Shown here in pieces: positions 11,701 to 26,700 of a DNA stretch of 64,000 nt. Within the stretch, counting starts at the first letter, position 1; each line of letters opens with the position of its first letter. The stretch is taken from the NCBI GenBank assembly GCA_023634235.1, contig JAMKCF010000013.1, positions 1,302,001 to 1,366,000 of the forward strand, read 5' to 3'. A program made the position numbers and the translations under genes. This stretch comes from Pisaster brevispinus (lineage: Eukaryota > Echinodermata > Asteroidea > Forcipulatida > Asteriidae). The notes under the pieces are model-generated. The model was not told the DNA's origin. It was given only the letters and a program-made list of their open reading frames with translations, and did not search any database.

Positions 11701-14700
11701 TTTTGATGAAAACGAAATCTGTGCGTTCTTAATGTAGTTTTTGCATGATACTACTCATTGAATGTACTCTGTAATGTTTTGATTTCTTCGTCAGCTACAG
11801 ACCTTTCTTTTGCGCCAGTGGTCGGCAAAAACGTATTAAATACCATAATGCTTTTAAATTACCCTTATCACTGATAAAATCAATCGCTCTTCCCACGGAA
11901 AAAAATACATAAATTCTTTTTTTTAAATGTTTTGTTTAAAAAAGGGCAGATTTGTGCTAACCCAGTTATTCATTTCGTGATACTCAACACAACACCAAAC
12001 TGGCGGTCAGTGTTTGTAAACAAAAGAAAGGTCTATTGTTTCGAGCTTGCAAATGAGAATCATGTGACAAACTTACCCCCATGATGGCAAGGCCACAGAC
12101 AGCAGTGAGGGCCACCACAGCCAGCTTCCCTAAGAAAAGGACGAAGTCTCCCACGCAGTTGATGGCGGCTACGCGTAGAGCGTTGGACAGCAGTATGATG
12201 AACGCCTGTTGGTTTTACACAGAGGGAAGTGGATTATCTTGCTATAGACCTTTCCATTGTTGATAAACAAACAGCGCTGGTTGGCATGGCCCGCCGAATG
12301 TTAGTAAAACGTTCAATCGTGTTAACAGATATTTTAACCAAATTCAACATTTTCGGCAAACTTCTAATTAAATAAAATACCTCCTATGATCGGTTGCTTT
12401 GTTTCCAATAAATTCAACACTATTTTTGAATATTTGTGTAACATTGTTACAAACTATAGCTATCTGTTTTTGTTTTGCATCTATGGCTTTCCATAGTTTT
12501 CCAGCCAGGGTTGGCAAAATCTTGGGCTGTGACGTTGCAAAAGAAAGGTCTATTGTTCTTGCTTGCAAAGGGAGATACAGCTCTACTATGTCTGATTCCC
12601 AGTGTGTGCAAGGGGAATGGTATTCCAAGTCTCAATTCACACAAGGTGCCAGACTAGTTTTCTCATCTCTTCAGTTTTTCACAATGTTTTGAATAACAGA
12701 AAACTGCACCATTCACAACTCTTATTCCATTGTAGCACCCCTTTTCTTTATGGAAGATTCCACTTTTATTGATCAAGCCGGTTATAAAGTGTACTCTTCG
12801 TGACCTCTGCATTGCCAAAATAGGGGTTATTACATGTATCTGAGATTCACTGCACTTGATCTAATTAATGATAACACTGGATTCTTATATAGCGCACATA
12901 TCCTAATAGCTAGATCTAGGCACTTTACAACAATATTATCACTGTTCGTCAGACATACTTAGACCTTTCCTCAAACATTCTCAACTACCTAATTAATCAA
13001 ATCTTTTTAAACTCTTTAACTACAAAAGTTATTTTCATGTACCTTTTGGGCAGAACTGCAGAATCCACCACCCTCAATAGCTAGGGAAAAAATGGTTGAA
13101 CAAATTATAAGTTTCTCCTGTTCTGGATAATTAAGAAGGTTAGGGATACTTCCTATCTTTTAAAGTAAAGTGATTTGGGCAAAATATGGATAGCTAATTT
13201 TTAAATATAGTTTATATCAGAAGGTCAGTCACGAATGATTATTAACTTGTTCATTCCAAAATCTCAACTTTAACTTTAGAAAACAATCTGGGCCCAATGT
13301 CATGGCTCTGCAGAATTCTAGCCCATAGAATCACAAGCTGTACAGGCCACCGTACGTGCTGAATTCTGTCGTAAGCAGCGCCAGGAAATTGGGCCCTGGT
13401 TTGGTCGAGTCTACTGTCTACACAGCATTTATTGTTTTGGACATCAACTCTGAGAAGAGAAACAACGCTCAAATCTTGAAACTTTACCGATGACGATGTA
13501 CGCATTCTCATTCAGAAACTTGAGGAACTTCTCCAGACACCAGAGGCAGCAAGACATGCAGCGTAGAATGAACTTGGCCACACTGTTCTCCGACCCCTTC
13601 ATTCTAAAAAAAGGAAGGACAACAACAATAATTCAATTATGGCAAAAGAATTGTGGAGCAATAGAAACTAATTTAACAAGAAAATAACCTTGGCCTTGTG
13701 CATTTTTTTGGTAGAAGTCTGGAAGGTTTATTAGAATCTCTTTCTTTCTGAAAAGAACAAGCTGCTGAACCAGAAAAACTCTGTTGATACAGTGCTGTGT
13801 CTGCTTTTTGATGTCCACCAGATTGAACAGGATCAAACTGGTTTCAACTAGATCAGGAGCTGGTCACTAGAATCAAAATTAAGTTTCTGCTTCAAATCAG
13901 ATTCAACCGGATCTAACCATTATAAATCAACAGATTAGAGTAACATAAAAGTTGAATTCTTTGTTTAAACTGGATTAAACCGGATCAAATCTAGTTCATC
14001 TAGGTCTACACCTAAATACCGGTGATAAAATCAAAGTAAACTTTTGCTTATTTTTGTCTTCTCTGGTTAACTTCATTCGTTCTATAACTGATCAGAGTAA
14101 GTGAATAAAGATGTTTATTTGTGCTGTATTTTGTCTACTCTGGTTTAAACTAGACTAAACCGGATTCAACCCACTTCATTTGGTTCTATAACTGATCAGA
14201 GTAAGTGAATAAAGATATTTATTTGCATTTTATTTTTGACTACTCTGGTTTAAACCAGACTGAACCGGATCCAACCTACTTCATCTGAACCCAGAGCAGG
14301 ATCGCTCGAGGGATCTTAACCAGCAGGATGATGAAGGCACCAAACACCATGGAGCCAAGATGGTTCTTGACAAGCACCCCGATGGATCTCAGAATAGGAG
14401 AGCTGTAGTTCTCCTTATCTCTACAATTCAAAAACAAAATAATGAAAAACGTCATAGTTACATCAGGGATATAAACTGTGACGATTGATGATAGGGCCCA
14501 GTTGACAATAGGCCAGTTTGAATAATAATAATCATAATAATATTCATAAAGTGCCTTTTACAAAGGTTTCAAAGCGCTGTACAAAAACTAGGCTTAGGCA
14601 CTGGCTCTGACCTGAGCTGGAGCCAAAGTTTGGAAAAAACCCAGGTCCTTCCCTTGCTCTGTGGTTTGGCAAAGTGCCTATCCACGTAAAGTGAACACAA

Positions 14701-17700
14701 CACTCAGATGGATTTAGAGTTTTTTGGTGGTGCTGATTACCATCAATCGCCTGGGTTCCCCCAATGATCCCTTTTATATACCTGCCTTATGACTGAGGCT
14801 AGTAGGACAAAATAGTCTGATCCCTTGTGGATAAGTTTCATTTCGAACTTACATTATCATTGTGAACACTGGAAACCCAACTAATCCGTACCTTGTGAAG
14901 TACCAGTCCACGACGCAGGCTGCAATGACAAACTGATGACATGCCAAGATGAACTCGGCAGTCCAGATGAATCCAATGGCGTGGTACCACCACATGTAGG
15001 TGACCGGTTCAGGGGGGTCATAGATCACATGACCAGTTTCAGGGTCAAGCTTCGGTGTTCCTGTCAATGAGAAAGCAGCAACATTAAAACCTGCCCACAC
15101 ATAGGTACCACAGACTGCCACAAAGTATCACACCTTCCAGGCTAGCATTGACTGCATGGGTTTCTTCTGTTTGTACAGCTAGCGCTGGTATCACAGACTG
15201 CCACAAAGTACCTTACCTTCTAGGCTAGCATTGTGTGCATGGGTTTCTTCTGTTTGTACAGCTGACACTGGTACTACAGACTGCCACAAAGTACCATACC
15301 TTCCAGGCTAGCATTGGGTGCATGGGTTTCTTCTCTTTGTACAGCTAACACTGGTATCACAGACTGCCACGAAGTACCATACCTTCCAGGTTAGCACTAG
15401 GTGCATGGGTTTCTTCTATTTGTACAGATACTGGTACCACAGACTGCCACAAAGTACCATACCTTCCAGGCTAGCATTGGGTGCATGGGTTTTTTCTCTT
15501 TGTACAGTTGACACTGGTACCACAGACTGCCATAAAGTACCATACCTTCCTGGCTAGCAAGGGGTGCATGGGTTTCTTCTGTTTGTACTGCTGGCACTGG
15601 CACTGGTACCACAGACTGCCACAAAGTACCGTACCTTCCAGGCTAGCAAGGGGTGCATGGGTTTTTTTCTCTTTGTACAGCTGACACAGGTACTACAGAC
15701 TGCCACAAAGTACCATAACTTCCAGGCTAGCATTGGGTGCATGGGTTTTTTCTCTTTGTACAGCTGACACTGGTACCACAGACTGCCATAAAGTACCATA
15801 CCTATCAGGCTCGTAAGGGGTGCATGGGTTTCTTCTGTTTGTACAGCTGGACTATCAGCATCTGCTGAAGCATCTGCTCTTTGTGAGTTTGTACTCTGAG
15901 CCAACTGAGCAGGATTGTGAGTGTGCTTTACACAAACCACAGAGCCTACAGCTTTATGCCTAATCTGGACAAAGCAATAATGGTCAAGTGCCTTGCTTGC
16001 GGACACAAGTGTCAAGACCAGGACTCAAACCCACACTCTGCTGATCAGAAACACCAGAGCTTGAGTCCAGTACGCTGGACCGCTCAGCCAGGAAATGCCA
16101 TTATTGGCCTGTGTACCGTGGAATTAGTCTCCACATTCTACTGTGGTAGTTTGCTGAAAGAGCCAGTTGGGCAGGAAAGTGCGCTGATAGAAACATGGTG
16201 GAACAATATGTGGCACACCAGAACTTTGGTATCATTATCATAGTTCTTTTCGGATTGATGAGACCTAAGGGGTGTATTTTTCTAACCTGTGGCCGAGATG
16301 CAGACAAACACGACGAGGACGTAGACGAAGAATAAGATCAGAATGAGGAACGTCCAGATGGGCTGGATGAGCAGGAACGGCATGGCTGCGATGGCTTTGC
16401 CTGCCTGGCCGAGAAGCTCCACAGTGAAGGCCACTCTCTTCCTCATCACTAAGATCACCAAGAGGAGAATGACCTGATGAGGAGAGAGTCAAGACATTCA
16501 TGTTTTGAAGAGACTACAATCTTCTCTCGTATGTCGAGAACAAAACAAATTAAATTTCCAAAGTACTGTGAAGCAGCCACGCTCTAGTGGCCTCATCCAC
16601 TTCCATCAGCCCAGGGATGCCATTTGGTGGTTTAAACAGGGGGCAGGTTGTGATGATGTGAAGAGACTACAATGAGGATGTGTTTAGTAACCATTCTGAG
16701 AATATGAAGGGCGTCAGCGAAAAAGCATCGTATCTGGATTTTGCAAAAAACAGTGTATCTCGCACTAAAAATGCTCCGTGCAAAAACGCCGTATCTAGGC
16801 GCGTACTTGTTTAAGCGAGAAACAACGCTTTGACAATTCAAACTCGCGTGCAACGTTTGTGCTATTTTAGGAGCTACAACGTATTGGCACTGACATAGTA
16901 CATTTCTCTACATGTTTTTGTATAGAATGGTTAAGATGTCACATCAAATTGATGTCGTGGTAGATGTTTCAGTTGTCTTCACTATTTCCAAGACGTGCCC
17001 GATTTTTGGCAACGGTGTCACATTTGTATTCATTACTGAACCTAAAAAAAAAAACCACTCCAATCCTACTAACAATCACTATCTTTCTCTTCTTCGTCCT
17101 TGACAATGTCAGGCAGTCAATGTACATCTTTGAACTCATCTCCTAATCTTTCCAACAAACTGCCCAAAAAATATCAAAGAGGCATCAACTCTGGATTAAT
17201 TTAAATGCCCTCTAAAATCCATCTGTTTAGTTTTAGCTCTTCCTCATTCTATAAAGCACATTGGGACTCTGTATGTAATGCATTATGCAAGCTTTTCTTC
17301 CAGAAGATGGCTAAGTGCAAACTGATGGGGCCCGGCAGAGCTCCGCTCCCCACCAAGTGGTCCAGACGATTGCGTCCTGAGCCCCAGCAGACACGGCGGA
17401 CGAGGGGTAATGGGGGTCGTGGGCCCCGGCGGGACCCTTGTCTGGGAGGTGCGAGAGCCCTCCCGGAAGATGACTAATTAGAGTTATTATTACTACTACT
17501 GGGAATGGGACCTAAATGGTGGTAGCATTGGCATCTACTCACCGTGAAGACAGTGGCCAAGATGGAGTAGACAAGGAAAGACGTCACGTTACGCTCAGCT
17601 GCATCAACCTGTACATCCATAGCATCCAGCTCCTTCTTCTGCAGGACATAGGTCACCCAGAGAGCCACCGTACCACCTTGAAACAAAACAACACATCAAT

Positions 17701-20700
17701 CACCATGATGACCTGATGAACACCACTAGAATGAACATTTGAATAGCACTCTGCTAAAACTAGAAGCTCAGTACCCAGATCTCAGACAAAGAGCCTGAGT
17801 TTTACGTTTACTCGCGAGTACCGACTGTACTACTCATAGATATAGAATATCTATATCTATGGTACGCCAATGTGGTGGTCACGTGAGGGCTAGTAGTAGA
17901 ACGTTTGTCTGAGATCTTGGCTTTTGGGCAACAGTGACTCATTAGCGTGGAGTGCTATTTGAAACTGTACAGTGAAATAGGCTGGCCCCTTTTCAGTTAT
18001 GTTCTTTGATTGTGTGCAGGTAATCAGGGGACCCAACACAGATGGCCAAATGGTTGGGTGTGTGTGTCTCCACTTACCAACAGCACCAACGATGGAAACG
18101 ATGTAGATGACCCAAACGATGAACTGAGCGACGAGACGAATCAAGAAAACCATGATGACTGCCAGCACTATCAACGAAATGAAGTCAAACAAATAATGTT
18201 ACAAATTAAGATCAAATAAATGAAAATCTTAAGCTGTCCTCGGGTCGACCCTTGCGATGAAACAGAACAATCGGCGACTGACTTTCAGGAGGATGCAGTG
18301 CATGGGCTAAGACCATCGGGAACACATCGGTCGCTGACTGTTTACGAACTGAGTATAACTACGATGATGTTAAGATGATCGGCATCAATCGCTGTTTGAA
18401 GAGAAAAAAAACAGCAGCAGAGTGCAAATTGTTTCCTTTACACGTTAAAAACCAAAAAAACTTCCTCATATTCAATTGCACACGAGACTTAAACGGTCTA
18501 CACAACATCAGAAAAACTACATTCAGAACCAATCAGAGCAGTGGCTGACTCTACACTGAAACCTCTGAACTCTTATAAATAGACCAAAATGTCTCACACT
18601 CTTCAGTCTCAAGTTATAAAACCACAAGGGAAACTGACTGGGTTTGAACTGGAGCAGGCTAGTTAAAACATTGAGACCAATTAAGAACTCACTCCGAGGC
18701 AGTGAAGTTAATAATGAGAAGCCCCCGCAATCCACTAAGCGAAAGTAGTAGTCCCGGCCGATTTTCTACCTCACAAAGTAGTACTTATATGTAGTAAGCA
18801 GGACAGTTCTTTTCAGAACTAATTAGTTTCCCAAATTCTGAAATCTACTCCGGGGCAGTAGAATAAAAAGCAAGACATGTTCTCAAGAGCATGGTGTTGG
18901 CGCAAACCGAATATACACACATTCGATAGGTTAAAATGATCCGAAAATTGAATTATCAATGTACTCACATAATGCAATGCCGCACATGCCCAGTATGGCC
19001 CAGCGAGCCATATAGAGATCTGCCATGACCTTGGAGATGAGGCGAGATGAATCGAGGAAGTTAATCAACTTGTCAATGGTGTCACTACTCAACTCTGAAA
19101 TGTGCTTGGGTATACAGCGGTTCAACAGAACTTCACTGCAAACAGAAATTGAAATACATTTTTTTAAATATTGGTCTCTCCTCTCTGGAAAGTCCATCAC
19201 TGGTTGGACCTTGACTCCTACGTCCTGCTGTTCGCCGAACCTCCAGTAGTCACCCACCCTGACAAACAAACTGCTGAAACTACCTCAAGCACCCGGCCAA
19301 ATGTGCCCATAGCAGTCAACTCATCACATGGACTGGCTACCGGGCCCTATTTCATAGAGCTCTCATCACATGGACTGGCTACCGGGCCCTATTTCATAGA
19401 GCTCTCATCACATGGACTGGCTACCGGGCCCTATTTCATAGAGCTCTCATCACATGGACTGGCTACCGGGCCCTATTTCATAGAGCTCTCATCACATGGA
19501 CTAGCTACCGGGCCCTATTTCATAGAGCTGCTTCAGCAGATAATGTTGCCTAACCAATTTATGCTAAGCACTATTAAGCAGGACACCAGTCACAAATGCT
19601 ACATATGACATGGTGTTTTGGCCGGTAACCTTTTTGCTTGTGAGCATAATTGTGTTGTTTCTTGGGGTGAAGGGTCTCCAGTGTAGCTTTTGGGTCAAAG
19701 CGTTTGCAAATCCTTGGAAAATTTTTCATCGTTGTCAATACCTTTCAAGGGCTCGAGCGGGGCACGGTCCGTTCAACCCCTGCTTAGTACCGATGTAGTC
19801 TTCCACCTTCACGTCGTAATCACAAAGCAGAGATCCTGTCTTCTCGGCAAACATCTTCAGATCAGAAGTGTTATTCAGCGTTTCCACAGGACACTCCTTG
19901 ACGCAGATTTCGAGAGAGGGAAATGGCTGGTGTACATCCATGAAGAACACTCGCCTAAAACAACAACCATAATTCAAGACTCTTGAATCGTGAATTCTGA
20001 TTCACAAATCATAATGATTCATGATAACTAATTCACAATTAACAATTTATGGTTCATGAATCAAGATTCATTTGAGTTGATCCGATTTGATTTTTTTGGG
20101 CAAACTACAAAAAAACACATACAAAATTTACATAGTCGAGACAACAAAAATCTCATTGTGATTCATAATCGTAAATCAAGATTTAGGATTTAGGATTTAG
20201 GATTCCTGATTCACAATTCTGAATTCATGATTCATGATTCAAGATTGGTGATTCTCCATTCCCAATTCACTACTCATGAATCCCGGTTCATGATTCTTGA
20301 TTAAAAATTCACGACTCAAGACTGATAATTCATGATTCATGCTCTATCATAAAATCGGCCTTAATTCTTCACCAAAAATATTTAGTATTGCGTCATTTTC
20401 AGCCTTGCTCAAGCCATTTCTTTGTACTCTTTACAACTCTTAATAATAATAGTAATAATAATAAATTATGCTCATAAAGCGCCTTACATCCATGACTTGA
20501 CCCCAAGGCACTGTACAATTTTAACAGCACCAAAACAAGAGGAGGAATTAAACAAAGAACATTAAAATATGATTTAAAATGTTAAACCATAAAAATGGAC
20601 CAGCCTGTAATTAAAACTACGACAAATGTACCCCTCAGCATAAAATATACAGCTATTAAATTTTAAAAATGCAAGATGTTATAGAAAAAACATATTAAAC

Positions 20701-23700
20701 TTACAATTACATTTAAAGGTTTGACCAGCGAAAAAAAACACAAGAAAGTTACAATGTACTTAGTTAAAAGCAGTTTGAAAAAGATAGGTCTCCAGAACTG
20801 TCTTAAAATGAGCCAACTCTTGAGCCAAGAATCATCACAAACAGCTTGAAACAAGACTGCTGTGAGGGACTTACGGCCTCTCTGTCATATCCATGCCAGA
20901 CATTGAAATGTTAGCAATCTCAGGGTTGTCCTGTCCGCAGATGTTACCGTAGCTGTCATAGCCATAGATCAGCCTTAGCACATTGCCGGTAGCGATGGAA
21001 TAACCGGCTATGAAAAACTGTAAATAAAATCAGCAGTTTAAGAAAGTCTTTGAGTCTACAGTTCTTTAAAGAAAAAAGCTCTCACGTCAAAATAAGTTTC
21101 AACATGTGATGAATGATGAACAGTGCATTTTAAAAGCAGTCATTTGAATTTGTCAACTGTTTAGTTTTAAAGAAGTAAACGACATTGTACCAGTTTAAAC
21201 CAATTAAAGACAAAGTATAGAAAATGATGTGATCGGCTGTTGAAAAAAAAACCCTGAACTGTGAGCGCAAAGCGTGAAAGCTTGCGAAGCCTACTTACAC
21301 ACATTTATCTTCTGTTTTAAAAGCCCTAAGCTGCACTCTGGGGCATTCTATTTGGTTTTATCTTCATGTTTTTTATGGTCTTAATTTAAACAAAAATAAT
21401 AATAAAAATTAAATATTTATTTTATTAATTTATTTATTTATGTTGTATTTATTAATTTTTAATTTTTATTCTATTTTTTTTTTAGGGGGGGGGGGTAAAA
21501 AAAAAGGATTTCCCGAAAAAAACTGAGAAATCACATCCCTGCATAGAAGATGGGCCCTCATAGTGAAACCAAAGCATTTAAATTTCAGGAGGTCACGCGG
21601 CAATCATTTGCAGAGCTGCCAATATTTGCATCTTCCAATCAAGGAGATTTTGTCCAACAATCAAGGAGATATTTGGAATTATTCATTCAACATCATAGCG
21701 GAAAAGTTTCCATAATCAGAAAGATTTTCAAATTAGAACAAAGGAAAGATTGAGGGTTTTTTTTCAGGGAACTTTCTGCAGAATCAGGGAGAGCTAGCAG
21801 CTCTGCCTTTGTCAAACCTATGGCTTATACATACCCATTACCCTCACATCCACAATGTATTTTCCTCCTATTCTTTTTGACTACTACACACCGGACCACA
21901 CCATGTGATACACCTTGAGGTGGATTCCAGAGTACAATCTTGTACAGTTTGTTCATCCTTGTACAGTTTTATCCTCCAATCAATTTACAAAGACCTACTT
22001 GGATGTTGTATAAAATTAGTGTATGTTTTGCACTCGTGCGATGGAGAGAATATTTTTATTCGTTGAGAGATGGAATGTGCCACTCTCAACTCAGTTTCGC
22101 CTCATCAACATTCCAATTTCATCGCATGAAATTATTCCCATCCATGCACTCATAAATATTCATTAGAAATCGGAGTAGACCAACTCACCATTCCGATCCA
22201 GAAGAGGATGAAGATGATGCAGCACAAGCAATCTGTGCATGACCTCTTCTCAATCGGTGTCAACTTCCCCGAGTCTGCTGACTGAATCAGAATAGAATAA
22301 GATTAAAGATCAAATTTTCAAGAGAATTTCAAGAGAATCTCCAGTAGACCACACATCTCAAAAGCTCAGAAATGCCACTAGACCAGACCAAAACCTAACG
22401 TTGTTCTTTCTTGTTTATAGTTGATAATAAACCAAAAAATTATTCAACCAAAAATTTTTTACATGTGCTCAAAGTTTAAGGGGGGAAGTTTGGGCTAAGA
22501 AAACCTAGATTTAATCTTCAAAAGTACGTGTACAGTTTGTGTTTGGAACTGCAGAATTTGTTCGATTGTGGGGTTACTGGCGTACTAAAATTACTTGACC
22601 TGGGCCCAATTTCATGCCTTGCTTACCGCCTTGAGCTCACGCTTACATGGCCAGCGCCGAATTTCTGGGCTAGCTGTGTAAGCGAACAATGCCTAGTAAT
22701 GGCGAGTACGCACGCGCACAAGCAAAAATTCCCTGATAGTCTGTGAAATATGCTTGGTGTAAGTGAGGAATTCTCTGCTTCCATAAAGCACTGATTCTTT
22801 GCTTACTGTAAGCAGAGCCATGAAATTTGGCCCAGGCCTGATACAATGTTCTTGTAAGGAGAAGGCTTTGTTTTTTGCTTAGAAAGGGCATCTCTGCTCT
22901 ATGACGGAAATGTAAATTTCTACTGAATTTTTGTTAAGGCGCCACCTACATGGAGGCAATGGCCAGTGGCACAAAGTCAAGAGCCTCCATGAAATGTCAG
23001 GCCTGCTACATGTATTTCAAAATGCAATACTGCTTTATACCCATGGGGTAGTTCAATTTGAGTAATGTGGATGCCGAAGGCGATCCTGTCTGAGGTGACC
23101 AATGGATTAACTTTTTTCCCGCCGACTCAGAAAGCACTGATTACACTATTGATGTGAGGTGTAGGCAAAACCAGATCAAGACAAATTTAGTGTTGTAAAT
23201 ATTTGTGTGTGTAAATGTGTATGTTTGCAGCTGAAAAGTGTAAAAACTTATTGCACTCTGTGGTAAAAGCATGAAACTTGGTGCACATCAGGGGTTACCA
23301 AAAATTATATAGTGTCATTTCTGAACTTGGTGAGTAAGAAGCCTAGAACAAGTAGAATCTTGGGTGATGAGGCCCTGAACAAAAGGATTACCAGTTCTTG
23401 GTTAGATTTCACTTTCAGGACTACATGACTAACCAGGAAATTGTTGATTAATATTATTAACAGATGGGTATCAACTCATGTCACTCGATCCTTACTCAAA
23501 GTGCATCTGCTGAGGTGGTTAATTGCGAAGAAAGCTCATGCACCTTTTTGTCATAATAGCAAGTCTTTCACCAGTTCACAGGCCTGAAACAGGGCACTTC
23601 CACTGGAAAATCTTAGGGTCAATGGGAAACTTTTGAAGGGGCACCAAGGCCAAGGTCAGGGCAACAGAGGACATGGCCTCCGTGGCCTCTCTCCAGGCCT

Positions 23701-26700
23701 GCTTTAAGTGCTTAGTGTGTACTGTACCAGCACAGTACCACTATTGGGTTTTTTTAATCAAGAAGAAAATTTCTATCATCAAGATTTTATACCAGACAGG
23801 AAGAACATTATACACGTACGTAGAAGCCATGTAGAATTATTTGTTACCCACATTTTGGCCTAAGACCCGCCGGTGTACCCCAGCGTTCAACTAGAAACCC
23901 TCCTGAATCCTTCCCTCTATGGTAATTCAACAGCCAAATGTTTGGACTTGGATGATATTGGTACGCCTAGCTCAATGATTTATAAGCAATCGTTATACAA
24001 TGTACATGAAGTACCATCCAACAAATGCAGACAACTTCATGAATAAGACAGTTTGGGGGGGGGCAGGTCCACAAGATTGCAGTGCTTGTAGCTCAACATT
24101 TATACTGGACCAGAATTTATCTTACAAGACCAAAATCAAAATGAGTTGAACAAGCACTAAGAGAATATCTAACTCATTCGTCTAATGTGTGTACTTTGAT
24201 ACTCAACAGAATTGAAAGATCAAATTCATAGTCCAACATATTTTTCAAACAGAAATTACACAACAATGAGGTGTTTTATTCAATTGAAAAACACAAGATC
24301 ACCGGGCTTGTCCCATCATGAGTTCACTGGCCCAGCGCTAAGATTGTGTAGGCCCTCGTCGGGCCTGTGGTCCAGTGTTGATATCGAGCCATGTAGTGTA
24401 AGATCGCACCCAAATAAGTGGCTATGGCTGCAGATTGACCACGACAATAACATGCATTGAAGCATATAGGAGGCCCATACCATCAGCCGCAGCTGCAGCA
24501 GCCACAGTTAGACAAAGCCCAAGATTTTAGAGGACTTGGGACTCGGGAGCTTTAGCCTAAATGTTTCCAACATGTTACACTTGTACTTTATACGTAGGTG
24601 TATTGATACATTGAAAGGAAACTGGCCCTTTGTATTGTAGAATTAGCCTTGCCCCCTCAAAAATGAACTTCCTTTGCAGCCTTTGTTTAGTCTAGCAATG
24701 GCTGTTGAACAGTTCAAAAGTGGGCGTATAAAAGTGTGTAGAGTAAAACCAAATCATATCAGAGAGTTTAGACTGCAAAATGGACTCCATTGAACTGTTT
24801 TTATCAAGACAAATTTAATGCTGTACGTGGGACGGTAAACAAGTTTTAGACCTTCTATTCCTAAAAAATAAAAACAAGTTTTGAAATTTGGACAAGCCCT
24901 CGTGGCACATGTTCCTTTTGTACCATGCTTACAGGTGTGAAAAGACCTCATTGAATTAATCGTGTATAAACTTGATATTCTATTATAGAAGTGCCAGAAT
25001 GTTTGTCACTTTGTGTTACATTCACTTGAGTGATAAATTTAACGAACCAGTGAACGAAAAAACATGTAAGTAATGTGCAATGCATTATGAATACCAGGCA
25101 GTTCAAATGGGTTATTCATAGGCAGGTGGTCCTGTTTAATGACAGGTGTTCAATTAAGGTAGCAGTAAAAGTGCACCATGCAGAATGCATCACATCTGCT
25201 GTGGTAGGAATAGTCTAGGCCTATAAACACTATGTATTTTGGACAAGATGGAAAAATTACAGTGTATCGTAGAACATTGATACCAGGTTTGTGATTTTTC
25301 TGGAAATGTGGACCTCTTTCCACAGCCCAATTTCATTAAAGCCGTTAAGCAGAAAACAGTGTCTGCAAAGTTGTTTTATGTTATAAGCATAAATTAGCAG
25401 GGAAACAGTAACACATAGTACATTACATGCTAAGCAACATTTTTCTATGCTAGGCAGGTATATGTGTTTAAATGCTTTAGGCAATTTGAGTCTTCACCAA
25501 GCCTGGAGTTTCATCTTTGATAGAGCAAGGCCAGTTTCATTTTGCAAAGGGCACCCTTCCATTGGAAAATAATAAAGTCTAATGCAAAATTGTTAAACAT
25601 GTTAAAGGGGCACCAAGGCCAATACCTGGGCAACAAAGGCCATGAGCATGCTGAACAGTCCTAACTCCAGAATACACCGAAACTCAACCTCGAGGGGATT
25701 TGTATCAAACTTTAATTTTGGACAGCGAGGTAAGCCATTTGGGAAACTAATCTGTAAGCTGATCCAGCAGTTTCCGACATGTATGAATTCACAGGAAATT
25801 GGTTCATATTTTCTCTTCCTTTTATTGTTTGGATTTTGTCCCCAGTCGTTTGTTATTGTAATAGTACAGGGTGTTGTCACTGTAGATGTTTTCAGTTGAC
25901 ATTTGCTAATGTTGTGTTCATTGCCCTTAAGTTCCTCTGTTCTTGTCCTCTCCTTTGTCATTAGTGTTATATTATCTCTATTACATTGAAGTTGGATTGC
26001 CTACTGAAAACTTAGCTTTTAAAGTCTGCACTTTTGTTTTTGGATTTTCCTGCATGTTTCATACATCATGCTAAGTAATTCAAACACATCCACTTCTAAA
26101 TCCTTCTTACATATTTATTTTGCATCGCTTCTGCCTGAACTGTTCTGCCATCTTTTCGCTTATTATGAATTCATTGTTTTATCTCTGATCTACATTGTGT
26201 ACCTTGTGTCAGAGTAGCTGTCATGTCTTATGTTTGTCTGTCCTTTTGTTTGCGTGTCAGTCTGTTTCTTTTGTTTGTTTAACTATTTGCTTGTTTGTAT
26301 GTCTGGCTGTTTTTGTACAAGCTTCTGCTTGTCAAAACAGCCCCATACTCTATTTATTACATTTATCCTGCTTACTGCTACCTAATGTTATTTTTGCTTA
26401 CACTCCATGTCGTTATTTTTCATCGTAGTATGGAAATAAATGTGCATCTCGGTTGAATTGAATGCTGACTTGCTCTTTGCCTTTTTATGTATTTTTAATA
26501 TTTATTTTACATCTGAATATTTTGTCTCTAATATGTTATAAATAAATAAATAAATAAATAAATACGGGGGGATACATGACATGACATTCCATCATCAGGG
26601 CTTGATTGCTGCTTAAACTACTCACTGGACCACTAGCCAAGTGAGTCCAGTAATTTCCGCACTGGGCCAGTAACGTAACAATTGAACAAACTTGTCTGGG

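Noticed and set aside
14280..14291. Earlier donor TGG|GTTCAG for SLC44 exon 10
   Set aside because: It would shift the frame into exon 11. The donor at 14280 keeps phase and restores family residues WVQMK-MKGSEN.
15554..16015. Repetitive open frames on both strands at 15.3-16.0 kb
   Set aside because: They are translations of the 83-bp minisatellite plus a SINE fragment.
17205..17477. Plus-strand frame with a GC-rich arginine-rich end
   Set aside because: The GC-rich part looks like a fragment of a repeat and the frame lacks any family similarity. A LINE origin was considered but not supported.
19171..19608. 145-codon frame with a perfect 14-residue repeat
   Set aside because: The repeat unit is 42 bp, so any open frame repeats in register. 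The sequence is intronic and derived from a MITE end.
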